Made by a program: the position numbers and the translations under genes. The notes beneath the pieces are model-generated. The model was not told the origin of the DNA. It worked only from the letters and a program-made list of their open reading frames with translations, and did no database searches. This document shows, in pieces, positions 18,301 to 27,053 of a DNA stretch of 40,236 bases (the first letter of the stretch is position 1; the number at the start of each line of letters is the position of its first letter). Origin of the DNA: an uncultured Gammaproteobacteria bacterium (lineage in GTDB: Bacteria > Pseudomonadota > Gammaproteobacteria > Pseudomonadales > Pseudomonadaceae); contig CALZAE010000013.1 of the NCBI GenBank assembly GCA_945612235.1, positions 1-40,236 on the forward strand, written 5' to 3'.

Positions 18301-18409
18301 TCACCCCGCTCACCCAGTACAGCCTGAAGCTGATACGAGAACTGAACAAGTTAAATTGAACAGTTATCGAGCTTAGAGTCAGACGCTCATTATTGAGTAG
18401 TGACTGTAA

Positions 18410-18486
18410 GCGCCCGTAGCTCAGTCGGATAGAGCACCCGCCTTCTAAGCGGGTGGTCGCAGGTTCGAATCCTGCCGGGCGCGCCA
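18410..18486 (+). tRNA. tRNA-Arg (anticodon UCU)
   Basis: 77 bases including an encoded CCA. Acceptor stem GCGCCCG/CGGGCGC is perfect, anticodon stem CCCGC/GCGGG, loop CTTCTAA gives UCU (reads AGA/AGG), and the T-loop is GTTCGAATC-like. First of three clustered tRNA genes. Confidence 0.97.
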
Positions 18487-18542
18487 TTAAGGCGAAGCTG
18501 GTAAGTGAAGCAAGTTACATGTATGATGTGCACCGTAATATG

Positions 18543-18618
18543 GTGGGCGTAGCTCAGTTGGTAGAGCACGGGATTGTGATTCCCGGTGTCGTGGGTTCGA
18601 GACCCATCGTCCACCCCA
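18543..18618 (+). tRNA. tRNA-His (anticodon GUG)
   Basis: 76 bases with encoded CCA. Acceptor stem GTGGGCG/CGTCCAC with one G-T pair; anticodon stem GGGAT/ATTCC-like with loop TTGTGAT gives GUG. The base just upstream (18542) is G and can pair with the discriminator C, as required for the extra G(-1) of tRNA-His. Confidence 0.96.
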
Positions 18619-18666
18619 TATTTGGATAACTTAATGCTGTTTTAAAGCATTAAGCGCGAGCAACAA

Positions 18667-18751
18667 GCGGACGTGGTGGAATTGGTAGACACACCAGATT
18701 TAGGTTCTGGCGCCGCGAGGTGTGAGAGTTCGAGTCTCTCTGTCCGCACCA
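18667..18751 (+). tRNA. tRNA-Leu (anticodon UAG)
   Basis: 85 bases with the long variable arm of a class II tRNA. Acceptor GCGGACG/TGTCCGC, anticodon stem CCAGA/TCTGG with loop TTTAGGT giving UAG (reads CUN), and encoded CCA. Last tRNA of the cluster, followed at once by a terminator. Confidence 0.96.
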
Positions 18752-18775
18752 TCTAAAGGCGTAAGGCCTGTGAAT

Positions 18776-18803
18776 AAAAAAGCCCCTTAATTGGGGCTTT
18801 TTT
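18776..18803 (+). terminator. Rho-independent terminator of the tRNA cluster
   Basis: Symmetric AAAAAAGCCCC (18776-18786) / GGGGCTTTTTT (18793-18803) with a 6-base loop. Confidence 0.92.
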
Positions 18804-18826
18804 ATGTCTGTAAATCAGGATGGCTT

Positions 18827-19234
18827 ATGTTGGCTGAGTATTATGGGTTGACCAAAAACCTGCATATTAGTTTGGCATTACTCAGTGGCTGCTTGTTTAT
18901 GCTGCGCGGATTGTGGGGTTTGTTAGTTTATAGGCGTGCGTTGTTGCAGCTTAGGCTGAATCGCCTCAGTTATGTGATTGATACGTGCTTGTTATTGGCA
19001 GCCTTGTTGTTATTAGTCAGCTTAAGTTTTGCGCCTTTAGCTGCGCCTTGGTTGCAGGCAAAATTAGTATTGCTGCTGTGTTACCTGCTGTTCGGTGCTC
19101 TAGCGTTTCGAGTGCAGTATGCAATTGTGCTGCGCTGGTTGGCTTATTTTGCGGCATTGATCTGTTATATGGGTATGTATTACTCGGCGCGCTGGCATCA
19201 GCCTTTTGCAGGCGTGTTCGCTTCAGCTATTTAA
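18827..19234 (+). CDS. SirB2-like small membrane protein
   Basis: 135 residues from the ATG at 18827, with CAGGA 6 bases upstream. An open frame reaches back to 18791 but that lies inside the tRNA terminator. Four hydrophobic helices are visible, and the start YYGLTKNLHISLALLSGCLF with the following MLRG is typical of the SirB2 (invasion gene expression up-regulator) family. The biochemical function is unknown. Its TAA overlaps the stop of the convergent fhlB-like gene. Confidence 0.85.
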   Translation: MLAEYYGLTKNLHISLALLSGCLFMLRGLWGLLVYRRALLQLRLNRLSYVIDTCLLLAALLLLVSLSFAPLAAPWLQAKLVLLLCYLLFGALAFRVQYAIVLRWLAYFAALICYMGMYYSARWHQPFAGVFASAI

Positions 19235-19569
19235 GTGTTTTTATCGGGCGGCAACTGCAACAGTTGTAAAGGCGCCTCGCTACTCTCGTGACGATTATAA
19301 AAGCCTTTAGGCGCTTTCCCTTTTAGGTACCAGGCAAAAGCAATGATTTCTGCGATGGTTTGATAGAGTGACTCAGGGATTGCATCACCGAGTTCGAGGC
19401 GGGCTAGCAGGCGTACTAAATCGGCGTTTTCATAAATGGGCACGTCATTTTCACGAGCAATCTGCAGGATTTCTTCAGCTAGAGCGTCATTGCCTTTGGC
19501 AGTGACATTGGGCGCATTTTGGCCGTCGTATTTTAGCGCAATGGCTTGACGTTCAGTGGGTTTGTTCAT
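19231..19569 (-). CDS. FlhB C-terminal-domain homologue (FhlB-like, export-apparatus switch family)
   Basis: 112 residues equivalent to the cytoplasmic domain of FlhB alone, with no membrane helices. The sequence AIALKYDGQNAPNVTAKGND, later VPIYENADLVRLLARLELGD and IPESLYQTIAEIIAFAWYLKG is the FlhB_C signature. The NPTH autocleavage motif that normally precedes this region is absent: the protein starts just after where it would lie. It overlaps the fliK-like stop by an ATGA, so the two are translationally coupled. A role in flagellar export is plausible but unproven. Confidence 0.88.
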   Translation of the reverse strand: MNKPTERQAIALKYDGQNAPNVTAKGNDALAEEILQIARENDVPIYENADLVRLLARLELGDAIPESLYQTIAEIIAFAWYLKGKAPKGFYNRHESSEAPLQLLQLPPDKNT

Positions 19570-21098
19570 GCTAAGTCATCAATCCAGCGTTGTTGTAGAG
19601 TGGTTTTTTCACCTTGTGGCGGTGAGCCTTGATGGCAGCTTAAATCTTTTACCGTTAAACCAATACCTAGCAAGCGATCGCGTAGATGGCTGAGCTCATG
19701 TTCGATCAGCTCTGCGGTGGCGCCCTGTTGTGCCCAGAGTTGACTGGAAATACTGGTGCCTTGCAAGCTGGCTTGAATATGCAAAGGCCCTAGCGGTTCC
19801 AAATCAAAGCTTAAATCGATTTTCCACAGTGGCACCACAGGCTCGTCTGACTTTTTATGCGTGGGCTCCTCATGTTGAAATTTAATTTGCAGCGGCACGA
19901 TATGCTGTTGATCGCGAGCGGGGACCTCCAGTTGCCAAACGGTAACTTGAGTGCCGTCATGGGTTGTATGTGTTTGTCCAAGGCTGGAAAGTTGGTGGGT
20001 TTGCAGTCGCGATACCGCTGCGGCAGCCAGTTTGAGTAATGAGCCTAAATCATTGGGGTTATCTAGTGATTGCAGTAGGCGTGCGGGCAGTGGAAAGCGC
20101 ATGGCTTGCTCGCGCAATTGAGTTTGTGTATTGCCCAGTAATTGATCGCGTAAAAGTCCTGGTAAAGCCTGTGATAATAGCGCGCTTTGCGACGCGGCAA
20201 GAGTAGGGTTGCTACTGGGTAACATGGGCACCAGTTGCGCAATCAAACGCAGTAAGTTGGCTTTCATGTCTTGGTTTGCATGCTCAAAGGCACCGCTCAG
20301 TAGTTTGTTTTCTAGCTGGGCACCGCTGTTGACTAGGCTTTGAGCGAGTTTTTTAGGGTCCATTAAAGTAGTGATTTCAGGTAAGCCGCCCAGTAACTGG
20401 GTGATGGCTTTTTGTGCTTCAGGCGAAATGCTCTGTGGCGATACAGTATCTAAGCCTTTAAACAGTTGATTGAGCGAGCCTTGTTGGCCAAATTGTTTTT
20501 GCAACTCTTGGTTGATGGCCAGTGGCTCGAGGCGTGTATTGAGCGGCTGAAAAGTTAACTGTTGCGCACCATCAATCCGCGCGGTAAAAACACTGTTTAA
20601 AGGTAGAGATTTTGGACTGTCGATCTGCAGTTGCTGGCCGGCCAAAGCATTGTTGGTCACGCTGACCACAACTTTAAAACCGCCTTGCGGGTTGGGTTCG
20701 ACTTGTGTGACTTTGCCCTCAAGTAAAGTGCCGGGTGTGAGTACAGTCGTGTCAATGCGTGTTGCGATTGCGCCAGTACTGGCTGGGACTAAGCTAAAGG
20801 CCAGTTGTTGTGCTGACAAGGCGGTCACTTTTAATACATTGCCGGCAACCAGTGGCTGACTGCTTTGTACTTCCACGGTGCGTTGCTGACCGTCACTCAG
20901 TGATAGGCGTAGCAGTACTTGAAAAGCTTGCTGAGTTTCGCGTAAAGCTAAAACTTGAGCTTGGGCAGAGTCGCCAATATTCAGTTGTGAAGGTAGACTA
21001 CCCTGCAATTGTAAAATGGAATTCACCGCAGATGTAGCAACGCGTTGCACATTAGGGATGCTAGGGGAAGGGCGTGCTGAAGGTATTTCACTGGCCAT
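19566..21098 (-). CDS. fliK: FliK-like flagellar hook-length control domain protein
   Basis: 510 residues. The N-terminal two thirds are Gln/Ser/Leu-rich and poorly conserved, with an OB-like segment (VLKVTALSAQQLAFSLVP). The C-terminal ~90 residues (PLWKIDLSFDLEPLGPLHIQ, then LRDRLLGIGLTVKDLSCHQG) match the FliK/Flg_hook C-terminal domain. FliK measures hook length and switches FlhB export specificity, so pairing with an FlhB-like gene is consistent. Many pseudomonads carry a FliK-domain gene of this kind near ccm, apart from the main flagellar cluster. Whether it is the main FliK cannot be told from this window. Confidence 0.82.
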   Translation of the reverse strand: MASEIPSARPSPSIPNVQRVATSAVNSILQLQGSLPSQLNIGDSAQAQVLALRETQQAFQVLLRLSLSDGQQRTVEVQSSQPLVAGNVLKVTALSAQQLAFSLVPASTGAIATRIDTTVLTPGTLLEGKVTQVEPNPQGGFKVVVSVTNNALAGQQLQIDSPKSLPLNSVFTARIDGAQQLTFQPLNTRLEPLAINQELQKQFGQQGSLNQLFKGLDTVSPQSISPEAQKAITQLLGGLPEITTLMDPKKLAQSLVNSGAQLENKLLSGAFEHANQDMKANLLRLIAQLVPMLPSSNPTLAASQSALLSQALPGLLRDQLLGNTQTQLREQAMRFPLPARLLQSLDNPNDLGSLLKLAAAAVSRLQTHQLSSLGQTHTTHDGTQVTVWQLEVPARDQQHIVPLQIKFQHEEPTHKKSDEPVVPLWKIDLSFDLEPLGPLHIQASLQGTSISSQLWAQQGATAELIEHELSHLRDRLLGIGLTVKDLSCHQGSPPQGEKTTLQQRWIDDLA

Positions 21099-21159
21099 TT
21101 CGATTGCAACCTACTGTAAATGCTTTGTAAATGCCTGCCGCGCGCAGGGCACAGCCGTG

Positions 21160-21165
21160 TATAAT
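21160..21165 (+). promoter_or_regulatory. Possible -10 element for the ccm operon
   Basis: A perfect TATAAT at 21160-21165, about 80 bases before ccmA. No convincing -35 lies at 16-18 bases. The 149-base gap between the fliK-like start and ccmA is otherwise the only non-coding space where the operon promoter could sit. Confidence 0.4.
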
Positions 21166-21247
21166 CGCGGTTTATCTAGTGTCGCTGCAGGGCAGTATAG
21201 CTGCTCTGTGAAACCGACTTGAAACTTTTTCGCAAGGCGACCTGTTT

Positions 21248-21883
21248 GTGTCTGATGCTTATCTTGAAACTGTTGATTTGGCCTGTGAGCGCGATTGGCG
21301 CCTGCTATTTGAACATTTAAATATTAGTGTTAAACCCTGCGATATGCTGCAAGTCAGTGGTCCTAATGGTAGCGGAAAAACCAGTCTATTGCGTTTAATG
21401 GCAGGTTTGATGCAGCCAACCGCTGGTGAAGTGCTGATTCAAGGTGCCAATATTCATCGTCAGCGCCAAGTATTAACCTCTAACTTACTGTGGCTGGGCC
21501 ATGCAGCAGGTATTAAAGGCTTGCTGACTGCTGAAGAAAATTTGACCTGGTTATCAGCTTTGCAGCACAGCGCAACCCGCCAACAGATTTGGCAGGCTTT
21601 AGCTGCAGTCGGTTTAGCGGGCTTTGAAGATGTGCCTTGCCATACCTTGTCTGCTGGGCAGCAACGCCGTGTTGCTTTAGCACGTTTATATTTAGATGCG
21701 CCGCCCTTATGGATTTTGGATGAGCCTTTTACTGCGCTGGATAAACAAGCAGTGACGCAGCTCGAACAGCATTTAGCGCAGCATTGTGTCAATGGCGGTA
21801 TGGTGATTTTAACCACGCATCACGCCTTACAAAATACACCAACAACCTTTCGAGAGTTGGATTTAGGGCAGATTGCATCATGA
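21248..21883 (+). CDS. ccmA: Cytochrome c maturation ABC transporter ATPase CcmA
   Basis: 211 residues from a GTG start. AAGGCGA lies about 6-12 bases upstream and there is no nearby ATG in frame with the conserved N-terminus. Walker A is [13 protein letters not shown], the ABC signature is [14 protein letters not shown], Walker B is [13 protein letters not shown], and the H-loop is TTHHA. It powers release of holo-CcmE from the CcmC-heme complex, with CcmB as membrane partner. The stop overlaps the ccmB ATG (ATGA). Confidence 0.96.
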   Translation: MSDAYLETVDLACERDWRLLFEHLNISVKPCDMLQVSGPNGSGKTSLLRLMAGLMQPTAGEVLIQGANIHRQRQVLTSNLLWLGHAAGIKGLLTAEENLTWLSALQHSATRQQIWQALAAVGLAGFEDVPCHTLSAGQQRRVALARLYLDAPPLWILDEPFTALDKQAVTQLEQHLAQHCVNGGMVILTTHHALQNTPTTFRELDLGQIAS

Positions 21884-22551
21884 GTCATGTCTTTGTTTTG
21901 ATGTTAGTGCGTGAAACGCGTTTGATGTTTCGCCGCCCGGCTGAGTTGGTGAATCCCTTGGTGTTTTTTGCCATTGTCATTGCACTATTTCCATTGGCGG
22001 TCGGGCCGGAGTCGCAACTATTGCAAACCTTGTCACCAGGATTGTTATGGGTGGCGGCTTTATTAGCGGTGCTGCTCTCGCTTGATGGTCTTTTTCGCAG
22101 TGATTTTGAAGATGGATCACTGGAACAGTGGGTCGTTTCGCCGCATCCACTTGTGGTCTTGGTTCTTGCTAAGGTGCTCGCGCATTGGTTGTATTGCGGT
22201 TTAGCACTCGTGTTGTTGTCACCATTGTTAGCATTAATGCTGGGTTTGCCTGCTGATCGAGTTCCTACATTATTATTTTCGTTACTACTAGGAACACCTG
22301 TGCTAAGCCTGTTGGGTGCGGTGGGTGCGGCATTAACCGTAGGGCTAAAGCGTGGCGGAATATTATTGGCATTATTGATTCTACCGCTATACATTCCCGT
22401 GCTGATTTTAGGCAGTGGTGTGATTCAAGCGTCTTTGCAGGGATTGCCTACGGCAGGTTATTTGTTGTGGATGGCAGCTTTAGCAATGTTGACTTTGACT
22501 TTAGCGCCCTTTGCTATTGCTGCAGGCTTGCGCATTAGTGTGGGTGAATAG
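21880..22551 (+). CDS. ccmB: Heme exporter subunit CcmB
   Basis: 223 residues from the ATG at 21880, which overlaps the ccmA TGA; the open frame extends upstream inside ccmA but the family N-terminus ([20 protein letters not shown]) begins here. Six hydrophobic helices are visible, as expected. It contains the family segment [20 protein letters not shown]. With CcmA and CcmC it forms the complex that loads heme onto CcmE in the inner membrane. Confidence 0.95.
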   Translation: MSHVFVLMLVRETRLMFRRPAELVNPLVFFAIVIALFPLAVGPESQLLQTLSPGLLWVAALLAVLLSLDGLFRSDFEDGSLEQWVVSPHPLVVLVLAKVLAHWLYCGLALVLLSPLLALMLGLPADRVPTLLFSLLLGTPVLSLLGAVGAALTVGLKRGGILLALLILPLYIPVLILGSGVIQASLQGLPTAGYLLWMAALAMLTLTLAPFAIAAGLRISVGE

Positions 22552-22594
22552 GGTCGTAAGAACCATATGGCTGTGCGCTCAGACATTGTATATA

Positions 22595-22619
22595 TAAAAT
22601 AATGCGATCATAGATTGCA
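22595..22619 (+). other. ccmB-ccmC gap with AT-rich -10-like element and small hairpin
   Basis: The only sizeable gap in the ccm cluster (22552-22650) contains TAAAAT (22595-22600) in an AT-rich run and a 7-base-pair hairpin TGCGATC-ATA-GATTGCA (22603-22619, one G-T pair). It could be a secondary promoter or a processing site. No good -35 is seen. Confidence 0.3.
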
Positions 22620-22650
22620 CAACTGATATTGAATAACTGTGAGTATCTCG

Positions 22651-23406
22651 ATGAATTGGACGTGGTTTCACAAGCTGGGCTCGCCCAAGTGGTTTTATGA
22701 AATAAGTGGCCGCTGGTTACCTTGGCTCAGCATCAGTGCAGCTGTATTAATGTTGCTTGGTGCGGTGTTGGGTCTAGCTTATGCTCCACCTGATTATCAG
22801 CAGGGCAATAGTTTTCGTATTATTTATATGCATGTTCCCGCGGCTTTTTTAGCGCAGTCCACTTATATATCGCTGGCGATTGCTGGGATTGTTGGGCTGG
22901 TATGGAAGATGAAAATTGCTGACGTAGCTGTGCAGCAGGCAGCCCCGATTGGTGCGTGGATGACGGTAATTGCACTGTTCACTGGTGCAGTATGGGGTAA
23001 ACCAACATGGGGCGCTTGGTGGGTGTGGGATGCACGCTTAACAGCCATGCTGATTTTGTTATTTTTGTATTTTGGCATTATTGCTCTGGGGCATGCCATT
23101 AGTAACCGTGATAGCGCAGCAAAAGCCTGTGCCATCTTGGCGATTGTCGGTGTCGTTAATATTCCCATCATCAAGTACTCGGTAGACTGGTGGAATACAT
23201 TGCATCAGCCGGCAACCTTTACCATTACGGAAAAGCCAGCGATGCCGATGGAAATGTGGTTGCCGTTACTGATTATGACCATTGGTTTTTATTGCTTTTT
23301 TGCAGCTGTTTTACTGATGCGTATGCGGACAGAAGTATTACGGCGTGAGTCGCGTACCCGTTGGGCGCAAGCTGAAGTCGCACGAAAAATCGGGAGAGGT
23401 GTATGA
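22651..23406 (+). CDS. ccmC: Heme-handling membrane protein CcmC
   Basis: 251 residues from the ATG at 22651 ([16 protein letters not shown]), with GTGAG 7 bases upstream; a GTG four codons earlier is the other option but is itself the SD. The tryptophan-rich heme motif [12 protein letters not shown] is present, with six membrane helices. It presents heme to CcmE in the periplasm. The stop overlaps ccmD (ATGA). Confidence 0.96.
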   Translation: MNWTWFHKLGSPKWFYEISGRWLPWLSISAAVLMLLGAVLGLAYAPPDYQQGNSFRIIYMHVPAAFLAQSTYISLAIAGIVGLVWKMKIADVAVQQAAPIGAWMTVIALFTGAVWGKPTWGAWWVWDARLTAMLILLFLYFGIIALGHAISNRDSAAKACAILAIVGVVNIPIIKYSVDWWNTLHQPATFTITEKPAMPMEMWLPLLIMTIGFYCFFAAVLLMRMRTEVLRRESRTRWAQAEVARKIGRGV

Positions 23407-23579
23407 GTTTTAATTCGTTTTCTGAGTTTTTAGCCATGGGCAATCACGGAGTGTATGTGTGGTCTGCTTATGGTGTGAGTTGTGCAATTTTAGTGTTGAA
23501 TGTGGTGCTGCCTTTATTAGCCCGCCAACGTTATTTTAAAGATGAGGCGCGTCGTTTGCGTCGGGAGGCTCAACAGTGA
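23403..23579 (+). CDS. ccmD: Small heme exporter protein CcmD
   Basis: 58 residues, a normal CcmD length. The N-terminus ([19 protein letters not shown]) is the family signature, followed by one membrane helix ([14 protein letters not shown]) and a basic cytoplasmic tail ([16 protein letters not shown]). It stabilises the CcmABC-CcmE complex. Its ATG overlaps the ccmC stop and its TGA overlaps the ccmE GTG start. Confidence 0.95.
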   Translation: MSFNSFSEFLAMGNHGVYVWSAYGVSCAILVLNVVLPLLARQRYFKDEARRLRREAQQ

Positions 23580-24043
23580 ATCCAGTCCGTAAAAAACGCC
23601 TAATTATTATTGGCGCTATTTTATTCGGTGTCGCTGCAACCGTAGGTCTTGGTCTGACGGCGTTGCAAGAAAACATCAACTTGTTCTATACCCCCACACA
23701 AATTGTCAATGGTGAGGCGCCGCAAGGTGTGCGCATTCGTGCGGGTGGTTTAGTCAAAGAAGGATCACTGACGCGTAGCGAAGACTCGCTGACGGTGGAC
23801 TTCATCGTGACTGATGGTGATGCGGATACAGGTATTCAGTACCGCGGTATCTTGCCTGACTTGTTTCGCGAAGGTCAGGGGATAGTCGCCATGGGGCGTT
23901 TAAATGATGTCGGCGTATTAATCGCTGATGAAATTTTGGCCAAGCATGATGAAAACTATATGCCGCCAGAAGTGAGCAGTGCCCTAGAGAAAACCGGCAT
24001 GCTAAAACACTATGAAGATAGTCAAAAGGAATCAAAAAAATGA
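23576..24043 (+). CDS. ccmE: Periplasmic heme chaperone CcmE
   Basis: 155 residues from a GTG start that overlaps the ccmD stop (GTGA); GGGAGG lies 7-12 bases upstream. An N-terminal membrane anchor (about 8-29) precedes the beta-barrel. The heme-attachment motif is His124-DEN-Tyr128 ([12 protein letters not shown]), matching E. coli His130/Tyr134. It binds heme covalently and passes it to CcmF. The stop overlaps ccmF (ATGA). Confidence 0.96.
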   Translation: MNPVRKKRLIIIGAILFGVAATVGLGLTALQENINLFYTPTQIVNGEAPQGVRIRAGGLVKEGSLTRSEDSLTVDFIVTDGDADTGIQYRGILPDLFREGQGIVAMGRLNDVGVLIADEILAKHDENYMPPEVSSALEKTGMLKHYEDSQKESKK

Positions 24044-26040
24044 GCGATGCGGCGTTGTATGTGCCGGAGTTGGGTCAGTTAGCAATGATCCTAGCGTTAT
24101 GCTTTGCTGTGGTGCAGTCGTTTTTTCCGTTAGTTGGCGCCTGGCGTGGCGATCATAAGTGGATGAGTCTTGGGCAGCCTGCTGCTTGGGGGCAGTTCTT
24201 CTTCTTATTGATTGCCTTCCTGTGTTTGACTTGGTCCTTTATGACCGATGACTTTTCGGTGGCTTATACAGCATCGAACTCCAACAGTGCGCTGCCTTGG
24301 TTTTATAAGTTCAGTGCGGTGTGGGGGGCGCATGAGGGCTCTTTGCTGCTGTGGGCTTTAATTCTAGCTGGCTGGACATTTGCTGTGGCGATTTTCTCGC
24401 GTCAATTACCTGAGGAAATGCTGGCGCGTGTCTTGGCGGTAATGGGCATGATCAGTATCGGCTTTTTACTCTTTCTGATTGAAACCTCCAATCCTTTTGT
24501 GCGTTTATTACCGCAAATGCCGATGGACGGGCGTGACCTTAACCCGTTGTTGCAAGACTTTGGTTTGATCGTGCACCCACCCATGCTCTATATGGGTTAC
24601 GTAGGCTTCTCGGTGGCCTTTGCCTTTGCGATTGCAGCATTGCTCGGCGGTAAGTTGGATGCGGCATGGGCGCGCTGGTCGCGTCCTTGGACGCTGATTG
24701 CTTGGGCGTTTCTCGGTGCTGGTATTGCGTTGGGCTCGTGGTGGGCTTACTACGAATTGGGCTGGGGTGGTTGGTGGTTCTGGGATCCGGTAGAAAACGC
24801 ATCCTTTATGCCATGGTTGCTGGGTACGGCTTTGATTCACTCCTTGGCAGTGACAGAAAAGCGTGGTGTGTTTAAAAACTGGACAGTGCTACTTGCTATT
24901 GCTGCTTTCTCGCTCAGTTTGTTGGGTACTTTCTTGGTGCGTTCAGGCGTGCTGACTTCGGTGCATGCGTTTGCCGCTGACCCAGAGCGCGGTATCTTTA
25001 TTTTAGTATTCCTGTTGGTGGTCGTTGGCGCGTCACTGACGCTCTTTGTGCTGCGTGCCCCAGGAGTTAAAAGTAAAGTTGGCTTTACCTTCTGGTCAAA
25101 AGAAACCTTGTTGTTAATCAACAATATCATTCTGGTCGTGGCAACTGCGATGGTCTTGTTGGGTACTTTGTATCCATTAGTGTTGGACTCGCTCACCGGT
25201 GCAAAATTGTCGGTGGGTCCCCCATACTTTAATGCGCTATTTGTACCTTTAATGGGTATTTTAATGTTGGCCATGGGTGTGGGTGTACTGACACGCTGGA
25301 AAAGCACACCTACACAATGGCTGATCAAAATGATTGCACCTATCTTGATTGCTAGTGCGGTATTAGCTGGAGTGGGCAGTCTGTTGTACCGTGATTTCAA
25401 TATCGCAGTCTTGGGTTTGTTCTTCTTGTGTGCTTGGGTCTTGTTGGCGAGTCTGCGCGACATTATGGATAAAACCCGTCATAAAGGCTTGTTGCGTGGT
25501 GTGCGCTCATTGACCCGTAGCTACTGGGGTATGCAATTAGGTCACTTAGGTATGGTGTTTATGGCTGTAGGTGTGGTGTTAGTTAGCCAGTACAGCGATG
25601 AGCGAGACTTAAAAATGGCCCCGGGCGATTCCTTAGAGATGGCTGGCTACCGTTTTGTTTTTGAAGGTGCTCAACACTACGAAGGCCCCAACTATATTTC
25701 TGATAAGGGCAGTGTGCGTATCTTTGAAGGTGAGCGTGAAATTGCGCTATTGCACCCAGAAAAACGTTTGTATGTTGTCCAGCAAATGCCTATGACGGAA
25801 GCGGGTATTAGTGCAGGTTTTACCCGTGACCTCTATGTGGCCATGGGTGAACCACTGGAAAATGGTGCTTGGGCAATTCGCGTGCATATCAAACCTTATG
25901 TGCGTTGGATTTGGTTGGGTGCGTTCTTGACGGCATTTGGTGGTGTACTGTCAGCGATGGATCGACGTTACCGCGTCAAAGTGACTAAAAAAGTAAAAGA
26001 TGCATTAAACACTGATAAAGGAAAAACAGCCCATGTCTAG
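24040..26040 (+). CDS. ccmF: Cytochrome c heme lyase subunit CcmF
   Basis: 666 residues, a large polytopic inner-membrane protein. The WWD heme-handling motif is [18 protein letters not shown], and the N-terminal region has [20 protein letters not shown], typical of the family. With CcmH and CcmI it ligates heme to the CXXCH motif of apocytochrome c. Its last 8 bases overlap the start of ccmG. Confidence 0.97.
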   Translation: MSDAALYVPELGQLAMILALCFAVVQSFFPLVGAWRGDHKWMSLGQPAAWGQFFFLLIAFLCLTWSFMTDDFSVAYTASNSNSALPWFYKFSAVWGAHEGSLLLWALILAGWTFAVAIFSRQLPEEMLARVLAVMGMISIGFLLFLIETSNPFVRLLPQMPMDGRDLNPLLQDFGLIVHPPMLYMGYVGFSVAFAFAIAALLGGKLDAAWARWSRPWTLIAWAFLGAGIALGSWWAYYELGWGGWWFWDPVENASFMPWLLGTALIHSLAVTEKRGVFKNWTVLLAIAAFSLSLLGTFLVRSGVLTSVHAFAADPERGIFILVFLLVVVGASLTLFVLRAPGVKSKVGFTFWSKETLLLINNIILVVATAMVLLGTLYPLVLDSLTGAKLSVGPPYFNALFVPLMGILMLAMGVGVLTRWKSTPTQWLIKMIAPILIASAVLAGVGSLLYRDFNIAVLGLFFLCAWVLLASLRDIMDKTRHKGLLRGVRSLTRSYWGMQLGHLGMVFMAVGVVLVSQYSDERDLKMAPGDSLEMAGYRFVFEGAQHYEGPNYISDKGSVRIFEGEREIALLHPEKRLYVVQQMPMTEAGISAGFTRDLYVAMGEPLENGAWAIRVHIKPYVRWIWLGAFLTAFGGVLSAMDRRYRVKVTKKVKDALNTDKGKTAHV

Positions 26041-26572
26041 AGCGCGTTTATTAGCCGTTATAGGTGTGCTGGTCGGTGTGGGCTTGTTTGCTGCTATGGC
26101 AATGTTTGGGATCAATAATGACCCTAGCGAATTACCTTCAGCTTTGATTGGTAAGCCTTTTCCAGAGTTCAGCACAGGTTCAGTTGATGATGGCGAGACA
26201 GTGATTACTCGTGCTGACTTACTGGGTCGCCCAGCCTTAGTTAACGTCTGGGCGACCTGGTGTATTTCCTGCAAAGTTGAGCATCCGGTTCTTAATGACT
26301 TAGCTAAGCAAGGTGTGGTGATTCACGGTATTAACTATAAAGATGAGAAACCAGCAGCGCAGCGCTGGCTGAATGATTTCCTCAACCCATATCAGTTGAA
26401 TATCAGTGACCCTAAAGGCACGCTTGGTTTTGATTTGGGTGTTTATGGTGCGCCTGAGACCTTTATGATCGATAAGAAAGGTATCGTGCGTCATAAGTTT
26501 GTTGGAGTGGTTGATAAACAAGTCTGGCGTGAAAAATTAGCGCCGATTTATCAGGAGTTACTCAACGAATGA
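26033..26572 (+). CDS. ccmG: Thiol:disulfide interchange protein CcmG/DsbE
   Basis: 179 residues. An N-terminal membrane anchor (about 5-25) is followed by a thioredoxin fold with the redox motif WATWCISC (Cys77, Cys80) and the cis-Pro loop GVYGAPETFMID. It keeps apocytochrome CXXCH cysteines reduced in the periplasm, receiving electrons from DsbD/CcdA. The start overlaps ccmF and the stop overlaps the ccmH ATG. Confidence 0.95.
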   Translation: MSRARLLAVIGVLVGVGLFAAMAMFGINNDPSELPSALIGKPFPEFSTGSVDDGETVITRADLLGRPALVNVWATWCISCKVEHPVLNDLAKQGVVIHGINYKDEKPAAQRWLNDFLNPYQLNISDPKGTLGFDLGVYGAPETFMIDKKGIVRHKFVGVVDKQVWREKLAPIYQELLNE

Positions 26573-27039
26573 AACGCATTTTCTACGCTTTAGTTCTGAC
26601 CTTAGCCAGTTTCGGCACTGTTCAGGCTGCTATTGATACCTATGACTTTACCAATCAAACCGAGCGCGCTCGTTATCGTGTGCTGGTTGAAGAGTTACGC
26701 TGCCCTAAGTGCCAAAACCAGAATATTGCTGACTCAGACTCGCCTATTGCTATGGATATGCGTGATGAGATCTTTAAGCAGCTGGAGCAAGGCAAGAGTG
26801 ATGAGCAAATCATTGGCTTTTTAGTGGATCGTTACGGCGATTTTGTACGCTATAAACCGCCTGTAAACCAGCGAACTCTGATTTTATGGTATGGCCCAGC
26901 GGGTTTGTTGGTGTTTGGTTTCTTAATGGTTGCGTTGATTGTCTACCGTCGCCGTCGTGATGAGCGCACAGCGACCGAGCAGCACTTATCAGGTGATGAG
27001 CAAAGTCGTTTGTCAGACATTCTTAAGCAATATAAGTAG
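26569..27039 (+). CDS. ccmH: Cytochrome c maturation protein CcmH
   Basis: 156 residues, the short CcmH/CycL form. A signal peptide is predicted to end near TVQA (residue 20). The redox motif LRCPKCQNQNIADS has Cys45 and Cys48. A C-terminal membrane helix (about 100-122) is followed by a basic segment. It works with CcmG and CcmF to hand over apocytochrome c. The long TPR part seen in the E. coli fusion is encoded separately here as ccmI. Confidence 0.95.
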   Translation: MKRIFYALVLTLASFGTVQAAIDTYDFTNQTERARYRVLVEELRCPKCQNQNIADSDSPIAMDMRDEIFKQLEQGKSDEQIIGFLVDRYGDFVRYKPPVNQRTLILWYGPAGLLVFGFLMVALIVYRRRRDERTATEQHLSGDEQSRLSDILKQYK

Positions 27040-27053
27040 GATATTTCATCGTT

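Noticed and set aside
18791..18826. Upstream extension of the SirB2-like protein
   Set aside because: It lies within the 3' arm of the tRNA terminator and lacks an SD, whereas ATG 18827 has CAGGA and matches the family N-terminus.
21885..22394. 169-codon minus-strand open frame inside ccmB
   Set aside because: Antisense shadow of a full-length CcmB with conserved sequence; no SD and a biased Asn/Ser/Thr composition.
24837..25463. 208-codon open frame on the minus strand inside ccmF
   Set aside because: It is antisense to a well-supported membrane protein gene and its product is low-complexity Lys/Asn/Thr with no domain; membrane protein genes often give open antisense frames.
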